Source of the DNA: Paraspadella gotoi
Taxonomy: Eukaryota; Chaetognatha
Assembly: GCA_051294375.1 (NCBI GenBank)
Contig: CM119271.1
Span: 4,465,910 to 4,529,909 of the forward strand
Direction of reading: 5' to 3'
Length of the DNA stretch: 64,000 nt
Under the pieces are notes generated by a model. That model was given only the letters and a program-made list of their open reading frames with translations. It searched no databases and had not been told where the DNA came from. A program made the position numbers and the translations under genes. Of the stretch, positions 33,600 through 44,529 are shown one piece after another; the first letter of the stretch is position 1, and every line of letters starts with the position of its first letter.

Positions 33600-33880
33600 T
33601 GACTCTTGCAAAAAAAAAAAACAGGGAAACCAACAGCAACGACGACGAATGCGTCCATCGTCTGTCGATGACAGAAACACGACGACGATAATCACGACGA
33701 TATGGACGACGATCGGGACCAAAATGTGAATGAAATTGTGGGCAACGACGTGGAGCACAGCGGGGACCACAAACGTGGGCAAAATGCTGACCACGCTACG
33801 ATCCAAGATCAAAGATCAAACTGCTGACCAAAAATGTGGATTGTGGATGAGGAGAGCTCCGATGTTTACGATGAGCGTCG
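33600..33880. other. Degenerate GAC-rich sequence
   Basis: Continues the acidic bias (plus reading includes NHDDMDDDRDQNVNE) but with in-frame stops on both sides. A small direct repeat aagatcaaagatcaa occurs near 33805. Confidence 0.4.
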
Positions 33881-34981
33881 CCAAGAAAACTCAATTTCGT
33901 TGACAAAGAGATGATTATTTTTTTTTTGCCGCAGATGGAGAGAAGTTTGAAACAGATGATTGATCGACTGACCCAAACCCACCCCCGAAACACCNNNNNN
34001 NNNNNNNNNNNNNNNNNNNNNNNNNNNNNNNNNNNNNNNNNNNNNNNNNNNNNNNNNNNNNNNNNNNNNNNNNNNNNNNNNNNNNNNNNNNNNNNNNNNN
34101 NNNNNNNNNNNNNNNNNNNNNNNNNNNNNNNNNNNNNNNNNNNNNNNNNNNNNNNNNNNNNNNNNNNNNNNNNNNNNNNNNNNNGAATTAAGGGTGAGAG
34201 GGAGAGAGAGCAAGAGAGAGAGAAGAAAACATAAAGTAAAGAGGGAAGAATGAGCATAAATTTAACAAACAAACTTTTACTTTGAAGAAAATCGACTCGA
34301 CGTGATAGAGACAGAGAGGGTTCGAGACTCCCAAGGAAAAAAAATATGGGAAAACCGATTTAATCTCTGATTTCCTGGGAACCAAAAATAGAGAGAGGAG
34401 GAGAATGAGGAGGAGGAGGAGAAGGAGGGGGAAAAAATGGCAAGTTTTTTTGGGCGGACAGCTTGGCATGTATTTACTACTCATGGCCGTTTAAGCGAGA
34501 GCGANNNNNNNNNNNNNNNNNNNNNNNNNNNNNNNNNNNNNNNNNNNNNNNNNNNNNNNNNNNNNNNNNNNNNNNNNNNNNNNNNNNNNNNNNNNNNNNN
34601 NNNNNNNNNNNNNNNNNNNNNNNNNNNNNNNNNNNNNNNNNNNNNNNNNNNNNNNNNNNNNNNNNNNNNNNNNNNNNNNNNNNNNNNNNNNNNNNNNNNN
34701 NNNNNNNNNNNNNNNNNNNNNNNNNNNNNNNNNNNNNNNNNNNNNNGGGGGGGGACCGGGTGGAGGGTTGTGCAAACAAGCGTGAAGTGAAAAGGAGGGA
34801 AATGCCAGTGAAGGAAAGAGAAGAGGAGAGAATTACAGTAACGAGCTTTTTTTAAAAAAAAACAGCAAAAATAGCCAATGGCTATGTATTTTTAGTTTCG
34901 CTGCGCGTTACGGCCGGAGAACTTAATATTTAATAATCGCTTGAGTGTGACTCAGTAGATCTGATTGTCGTTTACGTTCAA

Positions 34982-34985
34982 ATAC

Positions 34986-35050
<65 letters not shown>
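34982..35050. repeat. (GA)n array
   Basis: Nearly pure ga array of about 65 bases immediately downstream (minus-strand sense) of the donor of the exon 35147-35053. Confidence 0.95.
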
Positions 35051-35051
<1 letters not shown>

Positions 35052-35052
35052 C

Positions 35053-35147
35053 CTTGCTTAACAACCTGGGACTGACGTTCGAAAGGCCAAAGGTTCGGTC
35101 ATTGGGGCCGTGGACTCCGGACGGGCCTTTGGACCGACCTTGAAACC
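35053..35147 (-). CDS. Candidate Ig V-set-like exon
   Basis: Acceptor cttaatctcactctcag, with a branch-point-like cttaat about 12-17 bases upstream, and donor gtatct bracket 95 bp: two bases and 31 codons, ending in phase 0. The reading starts FQGRSKGPSGVHGPNDRTFG and continues LSNVSPRLLSK. The pattern R-T-F-x-L-x-N-V is what V-set/I-set Ig domains show in the E strand before D-x-G-x-Y-x-C. It needs one base from the previous exon, which the exon at 36789-36692 (ending in one base) supplies. It could be in the same gene as the 62-28 kb Ig exons only if further exons restore phase, or it may belong to a related neighbour. The two other frames contain stops. Confidence 0.45.
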
Positions 35148-35663
35148 CTGAGAGTGAGATTAAGTTTGAGAGTGAGCGCTCTGCGTGAAACTGGGTAAGT
35201 TGGTTTGATCGAAGGCGGTCGAAATATTTTGTGTGAAGGAAAATCAAAAGTCAGTGAATGAAGGAAATTCGAAGGGAGAAAGAGGAAACGATTCAAAAAC
35301 AGAAAGAATAGAAAAAGAGGAAAGGAAAGAAAAAGAGAAAAAAAGAAAGTAACAGAAGGGAATGGACCAAAAAAAGGAGACCTTAAATAGAAAGTAAAAG
35401 AAAAGAAGGAAAGGGATTAAAAGAAGAAAAAAAATCCTGAAAAAGAAAGGAAAGGATTGATAGAGGATCAAAATAAAGACAATAGCGAAATAATTAGGAG
35501 TAGAAGAAAGAAATGAAAGAAACTATAGAGACGAAAGTAACCTAAAATTTAAACCGAAGAGAGGAACCAAAAACAAGAAGAGAATCACAGTCTCTAGGGG
35601 CGGCGGAGAAACCGTAGAATGATACAAACAAAAGTAGAAGAGAGAAAAGGGTTTTAAAAAAAT

Positions 35664-35702
<39 letters not shown>

Positions 35703-36547
35703 AGAGAGAAGAGAGAGAGAGGCAGTACTTGCCTAGTTGCAAACCGAGGCAGGTTATACAGAAAGAAGATTATTAAGGGAAAGGCAGAGCTGGCGAAAAA
35801 ATATTGCCGGCAAGGCTGACGCGTTAATGGGAGCCCAGGGTTGGTTGGCCTCCTTTTTTTTTCCTTTTTTTTCTTTTTTTCCTTTTTTCTTGTTCATTTC
35901 CTTCCTTTTTTTTTCGCTCCGGATTCAAGATGAGAAAAAAAAACCTGGAAGAGGATTTTTAGCCGAGACGCGATAATGGCCTCGGCAGGCCCTCGCCGCT
36001 TCCACCATTGTTTCCCCGCTGGCGCTCCTTACCCTAAACTTACCCTTGCTTTTGAAAAAGCGAGAATGAAAAAAAGGAGAGGAATCCAAGTTGACAGAGT
36101 CTGAGGTGCTTTGGTCTCGACTGAGGTTTTACTTAAACTATTGGCGGGGTGAACCTCGGCAGTTGGAAATGCCCTTAACAGATATTCGGACATTCAAACC
36201 ATCCAAGATTAAACATTTTAATATTTTTAAATTGTTCATTTATCAATCGTTCCAGTTTAGATTATGAACAAACTCGTTTGTGGGAGGAACAATCTAAAAA
36301 AATAAATACGGTAAAAGATGTTAAAAATAAAAAACCTATGTGTTAAGAATGTGAATAAGTTAGATGTAAAAATAAAATTGGAAACAAAAATCTCGAATAA
36401 AGTCGAAAATGGAAATATTATCGAAAATAAGAAAAGGAATAAGACTGTGAAACTTAGGAAGTGGATGAAGAGGGAAAAAAAAGTTGGCAGACTCATTCCG
36501 GTAGCAGATTTGGTGAGGAGAAAAGGTGAGAATTGCAAGGTAATACT

Positions 36548-36548
<1 letters not shown>

Positions 36549-36613
<65 letters not shown>
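36549..36613. repeat. (CT)n array
   Basis: Pure ct array of about 64 bases. Confidence 0.97.
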
Positions 36614-36617
<4 letters not shown>

Positions 36618-36691
36618 CGATCACTTCCTTAATGGTAAAACCCGTTTTTTGGCTTCCTCCCTCCCTCTGGCGGGGTCCGTGATTAACTTAC

Positions 36692-36789
36692 CACCGGCCA
36701 AAAAAATGAGGGTAATTCCACGGACCTTCTGGCCCCTTATGCCCCGTTGGGCGTCTTGCGTCGACCCTACCTTCCCTAAACTCCGCTCC
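36692..36789 (-). CDS. Candidate exon upstream of the 35.1 kb Ig-like exon
   Basis: A strong donor gtaagtta follows the minus-strand reading ...GQKVRGITLIFLAG plus one base. The nearest acceptor (gcggttcag) gives 98 bp: one base, 32 codons, one base. Joined to the 35147-35053 exon it reads ITLIFLAGGFQGRSKG, plausible as the C' to D region of a V-set domain (compare the L-I-Y/F position in V domains). The acceptor has a poor pyrimidine tract, and the frame stays open much further upstream (to about 36941), so the 5' border is uncertain. The opposite strand is also open, so coding status rests mainly on the donor and the fit to the next exon. Confidence 0.35.
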
Positions 36790-36959
36790 CTGAACCGCAT
36801 CCACACATTCTCGACGGCCTTCCTTCGCTCAGCCACCATCTCCCCTCGCCCCGACCCCAGTGGCACCGACGGGGGGGTCGTCGAGCGCTCGCGTGGATTC
36901 TCGCTTATCCATCGACTTTCGGGGCAAAGAAAAAAAAACAAGATTTAAAACGCGATGGA

Positions 36960-37510
36960 TTTTTTTTTTTTTTTTTTGAGGGGAGAAGTGACTATCGAGA
37001 AAAACGAAACACAAAGCTTCGAATTTCGGTGTTAAGTTTGTTGAATATTGACTTCTGAATGTTAACTGTCAATATGTTAATAAATGTTAATAAATTCCTG
37101 ACGTGGAATACTAAATTTACATTTTTGTAACAATACAAAACGCGCTAAGCAATTTTTGATGCTTTAGTTGAAAGTTAAAACAAACACGAATCGTCTAGAC
37201 TCTTGGACAAATTAAAATAATAAAAATCAAAATTAAAGTTAACCATTAATAACTTACTAATTCATTTTGAGATGTTCAAACAGAAATATCTTACTATGAT
37301 TTTGATTGACGGGTCAGCTTCGGTATCACCTCTTATAATGGGAAATCACACGGTCAAATTTTCTTTTTGGGTCTATGAGAATATAAACTTTACTATTTCC
37401 AACGAATTAAAATGCACTATTTTTGTTTTTGTTTTGTTTTGCTTATTCCAGATATGATTCCATTTAATTAATGTTATCAGAATGCTGTCAGGGAAATGTC
37501 ATTTAAAGAA
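36960..37510. other. AT-rich, no gene seen
   Basis: T-run at 36960-36977, then AT-rich intron-like sequence up to the 994-base gap (37515-38508). Confidence 0.5.
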
Positions 37511-38691
37511 GGCGNNNNNNNNNNNNNNNNNNNNNNNNNNNNNNNNNNNNNNNNNNNNNNNNNNNNNNNNNNNNNNNNNNNNNNNNNNNNNNNNNNNNNN
37601 NNNNNNNNNNNNNNNNNNNNNNNNNNNNNNNNNNNNNNNNNNNNNNNNNNNNNNNNNNNNNNNNNNNNNNNNNNNNNNNNNNNNNNNNNNNNNNNNNNNN
37701 NNNNNNNNNNNNNNNNNNNNNNNNNNNNNNNNNNNNNNNNNNNNNNNNNNNNNNNNNNNNNNNNNNNNNNNNNNNNNNNNNNNNNNNNNNNNNNNNNNNN
37801 NNNNNNNNNNNNNNNNNNNNNNNNNNNNNNNNNNNNNNNNNNNNNNNNNNNNNNNNNNNNNNNNNNNNNNNNNNNNNNNNNNNNNNNNNNNNNNNNNNNN
37901 NNNNNNNNNNNNNNNNNNNNNNNNNNNNNNNNNNNNNNNNNNNNNNNNNNNNNNNNNNNNNNNNNNNNNNNNNNNNNNNNNNNNNNNNNNNNNNNNNNNN
38001 NNNNNNNNNNNNNNNNNNNNNNNNNNNNNNNNNNNNNNNNNNNNNNNNNNNNNNNNNNNNNNNNNNNNNNNNNNNNNNNNNNNNNNNNNNNNNNNNNNNN
38101 NNNNNNNNNNNNNNNNNNNNNNNNNNNNNNNNNNNNNNNNNNNNNNNNNNNNNNNNNNNNNNNNNNNNNNNNNNNNNNNNNNNNNNNNNNNNNNNNNNNN
38201 NNNNNNNNNNNNNNNNNNNNNNNNNNNNNNNNNNNNNNNNNNNNNNNNNNNNNNNNNNNNNNNNNNNNNNNNNNNNNNNNNNNNNNNNNNNNNNNNNNNN
38301 NNNNNNNNNNNNNNNNNNNNNNNNNNNNNNNNNNNNNNNNNNNNNNNNNNNNNNNNNNNNNNNNNNNNNNNNNNNNNNNNNNNNNNNNNNNNNNNNNNNN
38401 NNNNNNNNNNNNNNNNNNNNNNNNNNNNNNNNNNNNNNNNNNNNNNNNNNNNNNNNNNNNNNNNNNNNNNNNNNNNNNNNNNNNNNNNNNNNNNNNNNNN
38501 NNNNNNNNCTTCTACTCTTTCACTTAACCCTCTTTTCGTAAACCCTTCACAATTCACATTCAATTTTCTTCTCTCTCACACCTTTTCTCAAACGTCACAG
38601 TTTTTCCTCCGACCTTTCACACGGAAACCCTTTACCAAAATTCGTTCACTCAACCGTTTCAAATCATATTTTTACTTCTCTTCAACCCAAT

Positions 38692-38727
38692 CTTTTTAGT
38701 TGCGCCGCGAGTACTCGCGGAGCAACT
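38692..38727. repeat. 30 bp near-perfect palindrome at a transposon end
   Basis: Bases 38698-38727 equal their own reverse complement except at one symmetric pair (g/a). They are preceded by tttt, so the left half is the same ttttagttgcgccgc end found in the element at 9134-9425. The sequence goes straight into the gap 38728-38969. Confidence 0.85.
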
Positions 38728-39521
38728 NNNNNNNNNNNNNNNNNNNNNNNNNNNNNNNNNNNNNNNNNNNNNNNNNNNNNNNNNNNNNNNNNNNNNNNNN
38801 NNNNNNNNNNNNNNNNNNNNNNNNNNNNNNNNNNNNNNNNNNNNNNNNNNNNNNNNNNNNNNNNNNNNNNNNNNNNNNNNNNNNNNNNNNNNNNNNNNNN
38901 NNNNNNNNNNNNNNNNNNNNNNNNNNNNNNNNNNNNNNNNNNNNNNNNNNNNNNNNNNNNNNNNNNNNNATAGAATACATACAAACAAAAGTATCCATTC
39001 ATTCAATAATCTATCTTTGGGAATGCTATGTTAAGGTCTCCTTTCTTCTTACAACCCCCTTTTAAGCTTTCCTATCAATGAAGTGGTATAATGTTTTTAT
39101 CAACTGTTTTAGTAATAACCACTCTCTAGAAGAAGAAGAAAATGATTCCAGAATCCATATTCCCAATTATCTCGCTTAATTCCCCGCTCGTAACCCAAAC
39201 TAAAAAACTCGGACATATCTCTCACTAATTGATGGTCAAGAAGAAAGTCACGACGTTTCCCCCATAAAAAAATCCCATTCTTCCGCCCATTCCCGACCCC
39301 GCTTAACTCCTCCCCCTTCCATTCCCCACAAATATCCAACGAACATCACGACTCCATTCTTAAGTCCCTCCCCTTCGCTTTCCCGTCCTAATCGTTTCTN
39401 NNNNNNNNNNNNNNNNNNNNNNNNNNNNNNNNNNNNNNNNNNNNNNNNNNNNNNNNNNNNNNNNNNNNNNNNNNNNNNNNNNNNNNNNNNNNNNNNNNNN
39501 NNNNNNNNNNNNNNNNNNNNN

Positions 39522-39651
39522 CTGCAGTGCGTGTCATAAATACACAGGCTTAGAAAGTTATCGTAGACATTGTAATAATGTCATGTCGCGTCATGTCATA
39601 TCACGTCATCTCATGTCATGAGTAATACACATACCAGTCACTGCGGCGCAA
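39522..39651 (-). mobile_element. End of a second MITE-like copy
   Basis: Shares cgtgtcataaatacac and gtcactgcggcgcaa with the reverse complement of 9134-9230. A degenerate run of gtcatgtc(g/a)cgtcatctcatgtcatg lies between them. Together with 38692 this may bound one element interrupted by two gaps. Confidence 0.5.
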
Positions 39652-39859
39652 TACCATTTGAATTACCGTTCTTGTTTTTTCCCGACCCGCTCAAAAATCC
39701 CACCTCCCCTCACCTGTGCGACATTTGAGACAATGGCCGCTGTAATTGCCTCAAGATTCCCGAATCATTTTTATGCCCTTATCTCCGCGGAAAGATTTTT
39801 TTTTTCCCCTCTCATGATCTCATTCAGGAAATGGCCTTTTCCATTCTGATCCCTTTTTT

Positions 39860-40190
39860 TCGGGGGCTATTTCGTACCAGCTCTTTCGTTTGCATTCTTA
39901 ATGTTTTAATATTATGTTAAATTTACCTTTCTTCGTTTCATTTTCTTCCTGAATATACCTTATCCAACATTTAACGTGCCAAGATCTTTTTCTTAACTTC
40001 CCAATTAAGAATAAAATATCCGAACCCCGAATCTTCGTTCATCAATCCCTCGTCTCTAGTCCTCAGATCCCAGTCCCCAGTTCCCAGTCCCCGATCCCCA
40101 GTCTCCATTCGTTGAACCCTCTTCTTCGCCATTTGCCCGGAAACATGCGAGAGTCATTCACGTCGGAATCTCGCCGATCAACTTCTCATT
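39860..40190. other. No gene seen
   Basis: T-rich, then a short run of cagtccccagttcccagtcc (40060-40105), a local imperfect repeat. Confidence 0.5.
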
Positions 40191-40283
40191 TCTAAGAAAT
40201 CTCGTGACCCACTTTTCGGCCTTCGTAAAAATGACCATCAGTTTCTGACTGAGAGAGCGTCTCTAAGATCTCCAACGTAGGGG

Positions 40284-40358
40284 GCGTCGGAAGCGGCAGA
40301 GCGGCAGCGGAATCGGCTGCGTCGGAAGCGGCAGAGCGGCAGCGGAATTGGCTGCGTC
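40284..40358. repeat. 35 bp direct repeat, two full copies
   Basis: gcgtcggaagcggcagagcg... starts at 40284 and again at 40319, with a partial third copy at 40354. The copies differ at one base. About 45 bases further, 40401-40410 reads ggttcgaggc, a partial pol III B box, so the patch may be a decayed SINE. Confidence 0.8.
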
Positions 40359-40899
40359 CGAATAGAATAGAGCGGTATAGAAATGATGAGCAAGGTCCCT
40401 GGTTCGAGGCTGATGTCTGGAATTTTTGCATTTCTTTTAAAACTTACTCTCGCGATGTGAGTTCATCGCTGTTAAATCAACGGCTCTCTTTTCCAAAGAG
40501 CACCGTTTCTGTTCCTTAATCCTTGAATTTAATTTTAACCTTAATATTTAAATATAATCCGTTACCAAACTACTTAATTTTGAATTTAAAACGAATTGGG
40601 GCGTTCTGAGAAAATAAAGCCAAATCGGCTTGGAATCACCAGGAGCTAACCCATCCCTCCTGCACGACTGTTTTTAAACCGGAAACAACAACTACAACAA
40701 CAACAACCGACGGACGACCGGATCTGCAGAAGATGTTGCCTTTGAAGCTGAGTCGGTGGCGGCGCTGCGATCGCTATGAGTAAAGGAAGAATTTATGGAC
40801 GGTGAAGAGTCAACGATTAGGAGGGCAGAGCGGGGGAAGAGGAATGAAGAGGAGGAAGGGTGTGGGGAGAGGGAGAAAGGAAGAGGGGAAGTAAAAGAA

Positions 40900-40946
40900 G
40901 AATAGGGAAATGTTGAAAGGGAGAGAGGGGGAAAAAGAGGTAAGGG

Positions 40947-40987
<41 letters not shown>

Positions 40988-41130
40988 GAAGAGGGGAAGA
41001 GGGGAAGTAAAAGAATAATAGTGAAATGTTGAAAGGGAGAGAGGGGGAAACATAAAAAGAGATAGGGGGAAACAGAAAAAGGGATAGGGAGAGAGAGAGA
41101 GAGAGAGAGTGAGAGAGAGAGAGAGTATGG
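40900..41130. repeat. (GA)n arrays
   Basis: Interrupted ga arrays with two copies of agtaaaagaa(g/t)aatag(g/t)gaaatgttgaaaggg (40891 and 41007), a local duplication of about 115 bp. Confidence 0.85.
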
Positions 41131-41935
41131 TAGGGAAGGAGAGAAAAGGGGAAGCATAGATTTGAGAGAAAGGTGTGTGTTGAGAAATAAAGGTGTATTA
41201 AAGAGAGAGCGGAGAAGCAGACGGAAAAAAAATTGAAAAGAGAAAGAGAAAGAGAGAAAGTCCGAAAGAAGTTTTTACGATCTGAAAATGATAAAAAATG
41301 ATCTGTTTAAGGGGGAACGATCTAATGTTTCTTCCTCTTTATTAGGCAATAAATTTCGTCAGGAAGATTGAAAAAAAAAAAGAAATCTTGTCTTATTTAA
41401 AAACAAGAAAGTTTTTTCTTTTTCTAGAACATTTTTTTTTCTACGCGCATTAAAATTTCTTTTCATTTCTTCTCTCTCTCTCTNNNNNNNNNNNNNNNNN
41501 NNNNNNNNNNNNNNNNNNNNNNNNNNNNNNNNNNNNNNNNNNNNNNNNNNNNNNNNNNNNNNNNNNNNNNNNNNNNNNNNNNNNNNNNNNNNNNNNNNNN
41601 NNNNNNNNNNNNNNNNNNNNNNNNNNNNNNNNNNNNNNNNNNNNNNNNNNNNNNNNNNNNNNNNNNNNNNNNNNNNNNNNNNNNNNNNNNNNNNNNNNNN
41701 NNNNNNNNNNNNNNNNNNNNNNNNNNNNNNNNNNNNNNNNNCCGCCGCCCGCCGCCCGGAAAGAAATTAAATTAATCCCGAACCAAAATCCATTTGTTGA
41801 CGAAAACCGGGGACGTCACTTTTTTTTTTCTCGCCGAGCGGGGGACAATTACTTGGACTAATCGCTCGTCGATGTCGTCGTCGTTGTTGTCGTTGTCATC
41901 GTCGTTTTGTTTCCGTCTTGTCGTAACTGACAATT

Positions 41936-42184
41936 CTATTGTGATTCATATTCGCTGTCATCCTCGTCCTTGTCTTCTTCAATGTCATAGTCATCTTTGA
42001 TGTCATCCTGCTTGTCATCGTCATGGTCATCTACGTAGTAATCATCTTCGTCGTCGTTTTCATCGTTTTCTTCAGCGTCATCGATATCTTCGTGGTCATC
42101 TTCCTTGTCGTCGTCATGGTCATCTACATAGCAGGCTTCTTCGTCGTCCTTATCATCGTCGTCGTCATCCTCTTTTTCATCTTC
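41936..42184 (-). CDS. Acidic open frame, 82 codons, within a GAC/GAT array
   Basis: On the minus strand a frame runs from just after a TAG (42187-42185) to TAG at 41938-41936 without an ATG. Over half of the residues are Asp or Glu, with two copies of a Y-V-D-D-H-D-D-D-K block (CYVDDHDDDK and YYVDDHDDDK) and an end EEDKDEDDSEYESQ. Either this is a degenerate trinucleotide minisatellite (most likely, given the many similar tracts here), or an exon of an acidic, calcium-binding-type protein whose borders I cannot see. The upstream side is cut by the gap 42242-42529. Confidence 0.25.
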   Translation of the reverse strand, partial: EDEKEDDDDDDKDDEEACYVDDHDDDKEDDHEDIDDAEENDENDDEDDYYVDDHDDDKQDDIKDDYDIEEDKDEDDSEYESQ

Positions 42185-42529
42185 CTAGTCGTCGTCATGG
42201 TCATCTCCATAGTCATCATCATAGTCGCTATCATCGTCGTCNNNNNNNNNNNNNNNNNNNNNNNNNNNNNNNNNNNNNNNNNNNNNNNNNNNNNNNNNNN
42301 NNNNNNNNNNNNNNNNNNNNNNNNNNNNNNNNNNNNNNNNNNNNNNNNNNNNNNNNNNNNNNNNNNNNNNNNNNNNNNNNNNNNNNNNNNNNNNNNNNNN
42401 NNNNNNNNNNNNNNNNNNNNNNNNNNNNNNNNNNNNNNNNNNNNNNNNNNNNNNNNNNNNNNNNNNNNNNNNNNNNNNNNNNNNNNNNNNNNNNNNNNNN
42501 NNNNNNNNNNNNNNNNNNNNNNNNNNNNN

Positions 42530-43210
42530 ACGACGTCACGCTTTTTCTTTCGCTCATTTTCGTCCGTCAATTTTCGTATTAAATATTTGGTAACATACGT
42601 ATTAGGCGCTTTTAAATTGTCTGGCCTTTTAAACTCACCACTGCCTTTTCCAAATTTATGAAGCAAGACAACAACAATCGATATAAATCTCATAACTCAT
42701 ATTAAATCCGGTAGCAGTCGCTCCTTGCTACCAGAGGATCGATTTGCGGCCTGAAAGATTTACTGCCACGCGTTCGAATATCCTCGTAATCCGGTTAAAT
42801 CGCGTGATCGGGCGTCGACCAGCGACGCTTTTTTGATCGCGAGATTCGTGATTCGCGGTTTACGGTCGCGTCAAAGGAAATCTTACGAGGGCGTGAGAGG
42901 AGGAGATGGTGAAGTGAATGAGGTGAAGAGCGGAGGTCGTCGAGATAAAAAATAGCGGAGGAAATGAGATGAATCGCATTTATTGAAATAAGCGAACGGA
43001 ATCGAAATTGTGACTTGCATCCGATTTAGATTCTTGAGTTAGATTCCTCTGCCATGGTAAATAATTCTAAAAATAATATCCAAATGAGGTAAAGTTCTGC
43101 GGCCGACGTTTGAACATATAATAATACCAGGATATCCAATGGAGTTTGGAATAAACAGACGGGGGATCGCTAACGATCCCCGTTACGATCCCCTCGTCAT
43201 CCCCGATTTC
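42530..43210. other. Mixed sequence, no confident gene; hairpin at 43162-43181
   Basis: A GC-raised stretch at 42720-42900 (gatcgggcgtcgaccagcga) shows no splice pair. Bases 43162-43181 form a perfect hairpin: ggggatcg, loop ctaa, cgatcccc. Confidence 0.45.
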
Positions 43211-43215
43211 TCAAG

Positions 43216-43265
43216 TGGTCGAAGTGATCTTTAAACCCACAACACGTGACGCTCACCTCCGAACG
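43216..43265 (+). CDS. Doubtful small exon
   Basis: Acceptor-like gatttctcaag and donor gtaaga enclose 50 bp that read VEVIFKPTTRDAHLRT (phase 1 in, phase 0 out). Short and unrecognised; listed because both borders are fair. Confidence 0.2.
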
Positions 43266-44204
43266 GTAAGATCAAAGGGAATTCGCTTAAATCAAAGTCG
43301 ATGGCGGTTAGATGAAAGAGAAAATGGCGGTTATATCAAATCGAACTGCGGAAGATTCGAAGCGAAGGAGAAAGGTCAAAGGCGACTGCATCGACATAAC
43401 CTGGATCACTGTCAATTCTAACCCAATTCTAACCAAACTTTCTAACCCAAGGTTTCTCCCAACCTCGGATTATCCAAATGCTGCATAGATTCCGATTTTT
43501 ACATTTAAACTATACGTCGATTCTAAGCCTGACACTAAATCACGTTGGATCTTCATGATCTCAACTCGCATGACACTTGCCCCGCGACGTCGTCTAAAAA
43601 TTCACTTCTGACCCCAAACGTCATTTCACTTCTGACCCTTCCGTCATTTCGCGTCATTTAGCGTCATTTCCGGTTCACTAACGACCTACGCGTCTCAATG
43701 AGAAATCGAGATGCGGCGTCACGAATCGTTAATGAGAATCTCGGTCGAAAAAAAAGTGACGTCGTTAATGATGTCCTCAAATCCGCGAAAAAGATTAGCG
43801 ATATTTCGTGACGTCATTGGCGATGCTCTTAAAAAGAACAAAACTGTTCTTTTTTTTTTCGTGCTGTACAGTTTTAGTTTAAATAAATATTTATCATTTT
43901 AAACCAGATGTGTGTGTGTGTGAGAGAGAGAGAGNNNNNNNNNNNNNNNNNNNNNNNNNNNNNNNNNNNNNNNNNNNNNNNNNNNNNNNNNNNNNNNNNN
44001 NNNNNNNNNNNNNNNNNNNNNNNNNNNNNNNNNNNNNNNNNNNNNNNNNNNNNNNNNNNNNNNNNNNNNNNNNNNNNNNNNNNNNNNNNNNNNNNNNNNN
44101 NNNNNNNNNNNNNNNNNNNNNNNNNNNNNNNNNNNNNNNNNNNNNNNNNNTGCCATGCGGACGATCGTCGTAGAGTTCCCCTCGTCCCGCTCCGACAACT
44201 CGAA

Positions 44205-44300
44205 GAGACGTCAAACTGACGTCTAAATTGACGTCAAACTGACGTCTAAATTGACGTCAAACTGACGTCTAAACTGACGTCTAAGTTGACGTCAAAGACG
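44205..44300. repeat. 23 bp minisatellite containing perfect CRE sites
   Basis: Units of tgacgtcaaactgacgtcta repeat every 23 bp with one extra 12 bp half-unit. Perfect TGACGTCA palindromes lie at 44229-44236, 44252-44259 and 44287-44294, with TGACGTCT half-type sites between. TGACGTCA is the consensus cAMP-response element bound by CREB/ATF proteins. Whether it regulates a gene here is unknown. Confidence 0.85.
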
Positions 44301-44529
44301 CGGATAACGTCGTCGACGTCGTCTTCGAATTACGTCCTTGAATCGGACGCTTTACTCGCTTCGATCGTTACTCCTCTTTATGGCCTCGCAATGCGCTGAA
44401 TTGTCGCCAAGGTAACCATCAAAGGATCTCATCGATTTGCAACTTGCCCCTTTTTTTTCATGAGTAGATGTAGAGTAAGAGAGAGAAGAAGCGAGGATAA
44501 CGAAGAGAGAGAGAGAGAGAGAAGAGAGA

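Noticed and set aside
33601-33830. Asp/Asn-rich plus reading as an acidic protein exon
   Set aside because: In-frame stops lie on both sides and the composition follows from degenerate GAC repeats.
37482-38699. Apparent 343-405-codon ORFs
   Set aside because: Nearly all of their length is the 994-base N gap; the few real residues show no coding sign.
43162-43181. Histone-mRNA or terminator hairpin
   Set aside because: The 8 bp stem with ctaa loop does not match the histone stem-loop (6 bp stem, 4-base loop with conserved flanks), and no histone gene is near.
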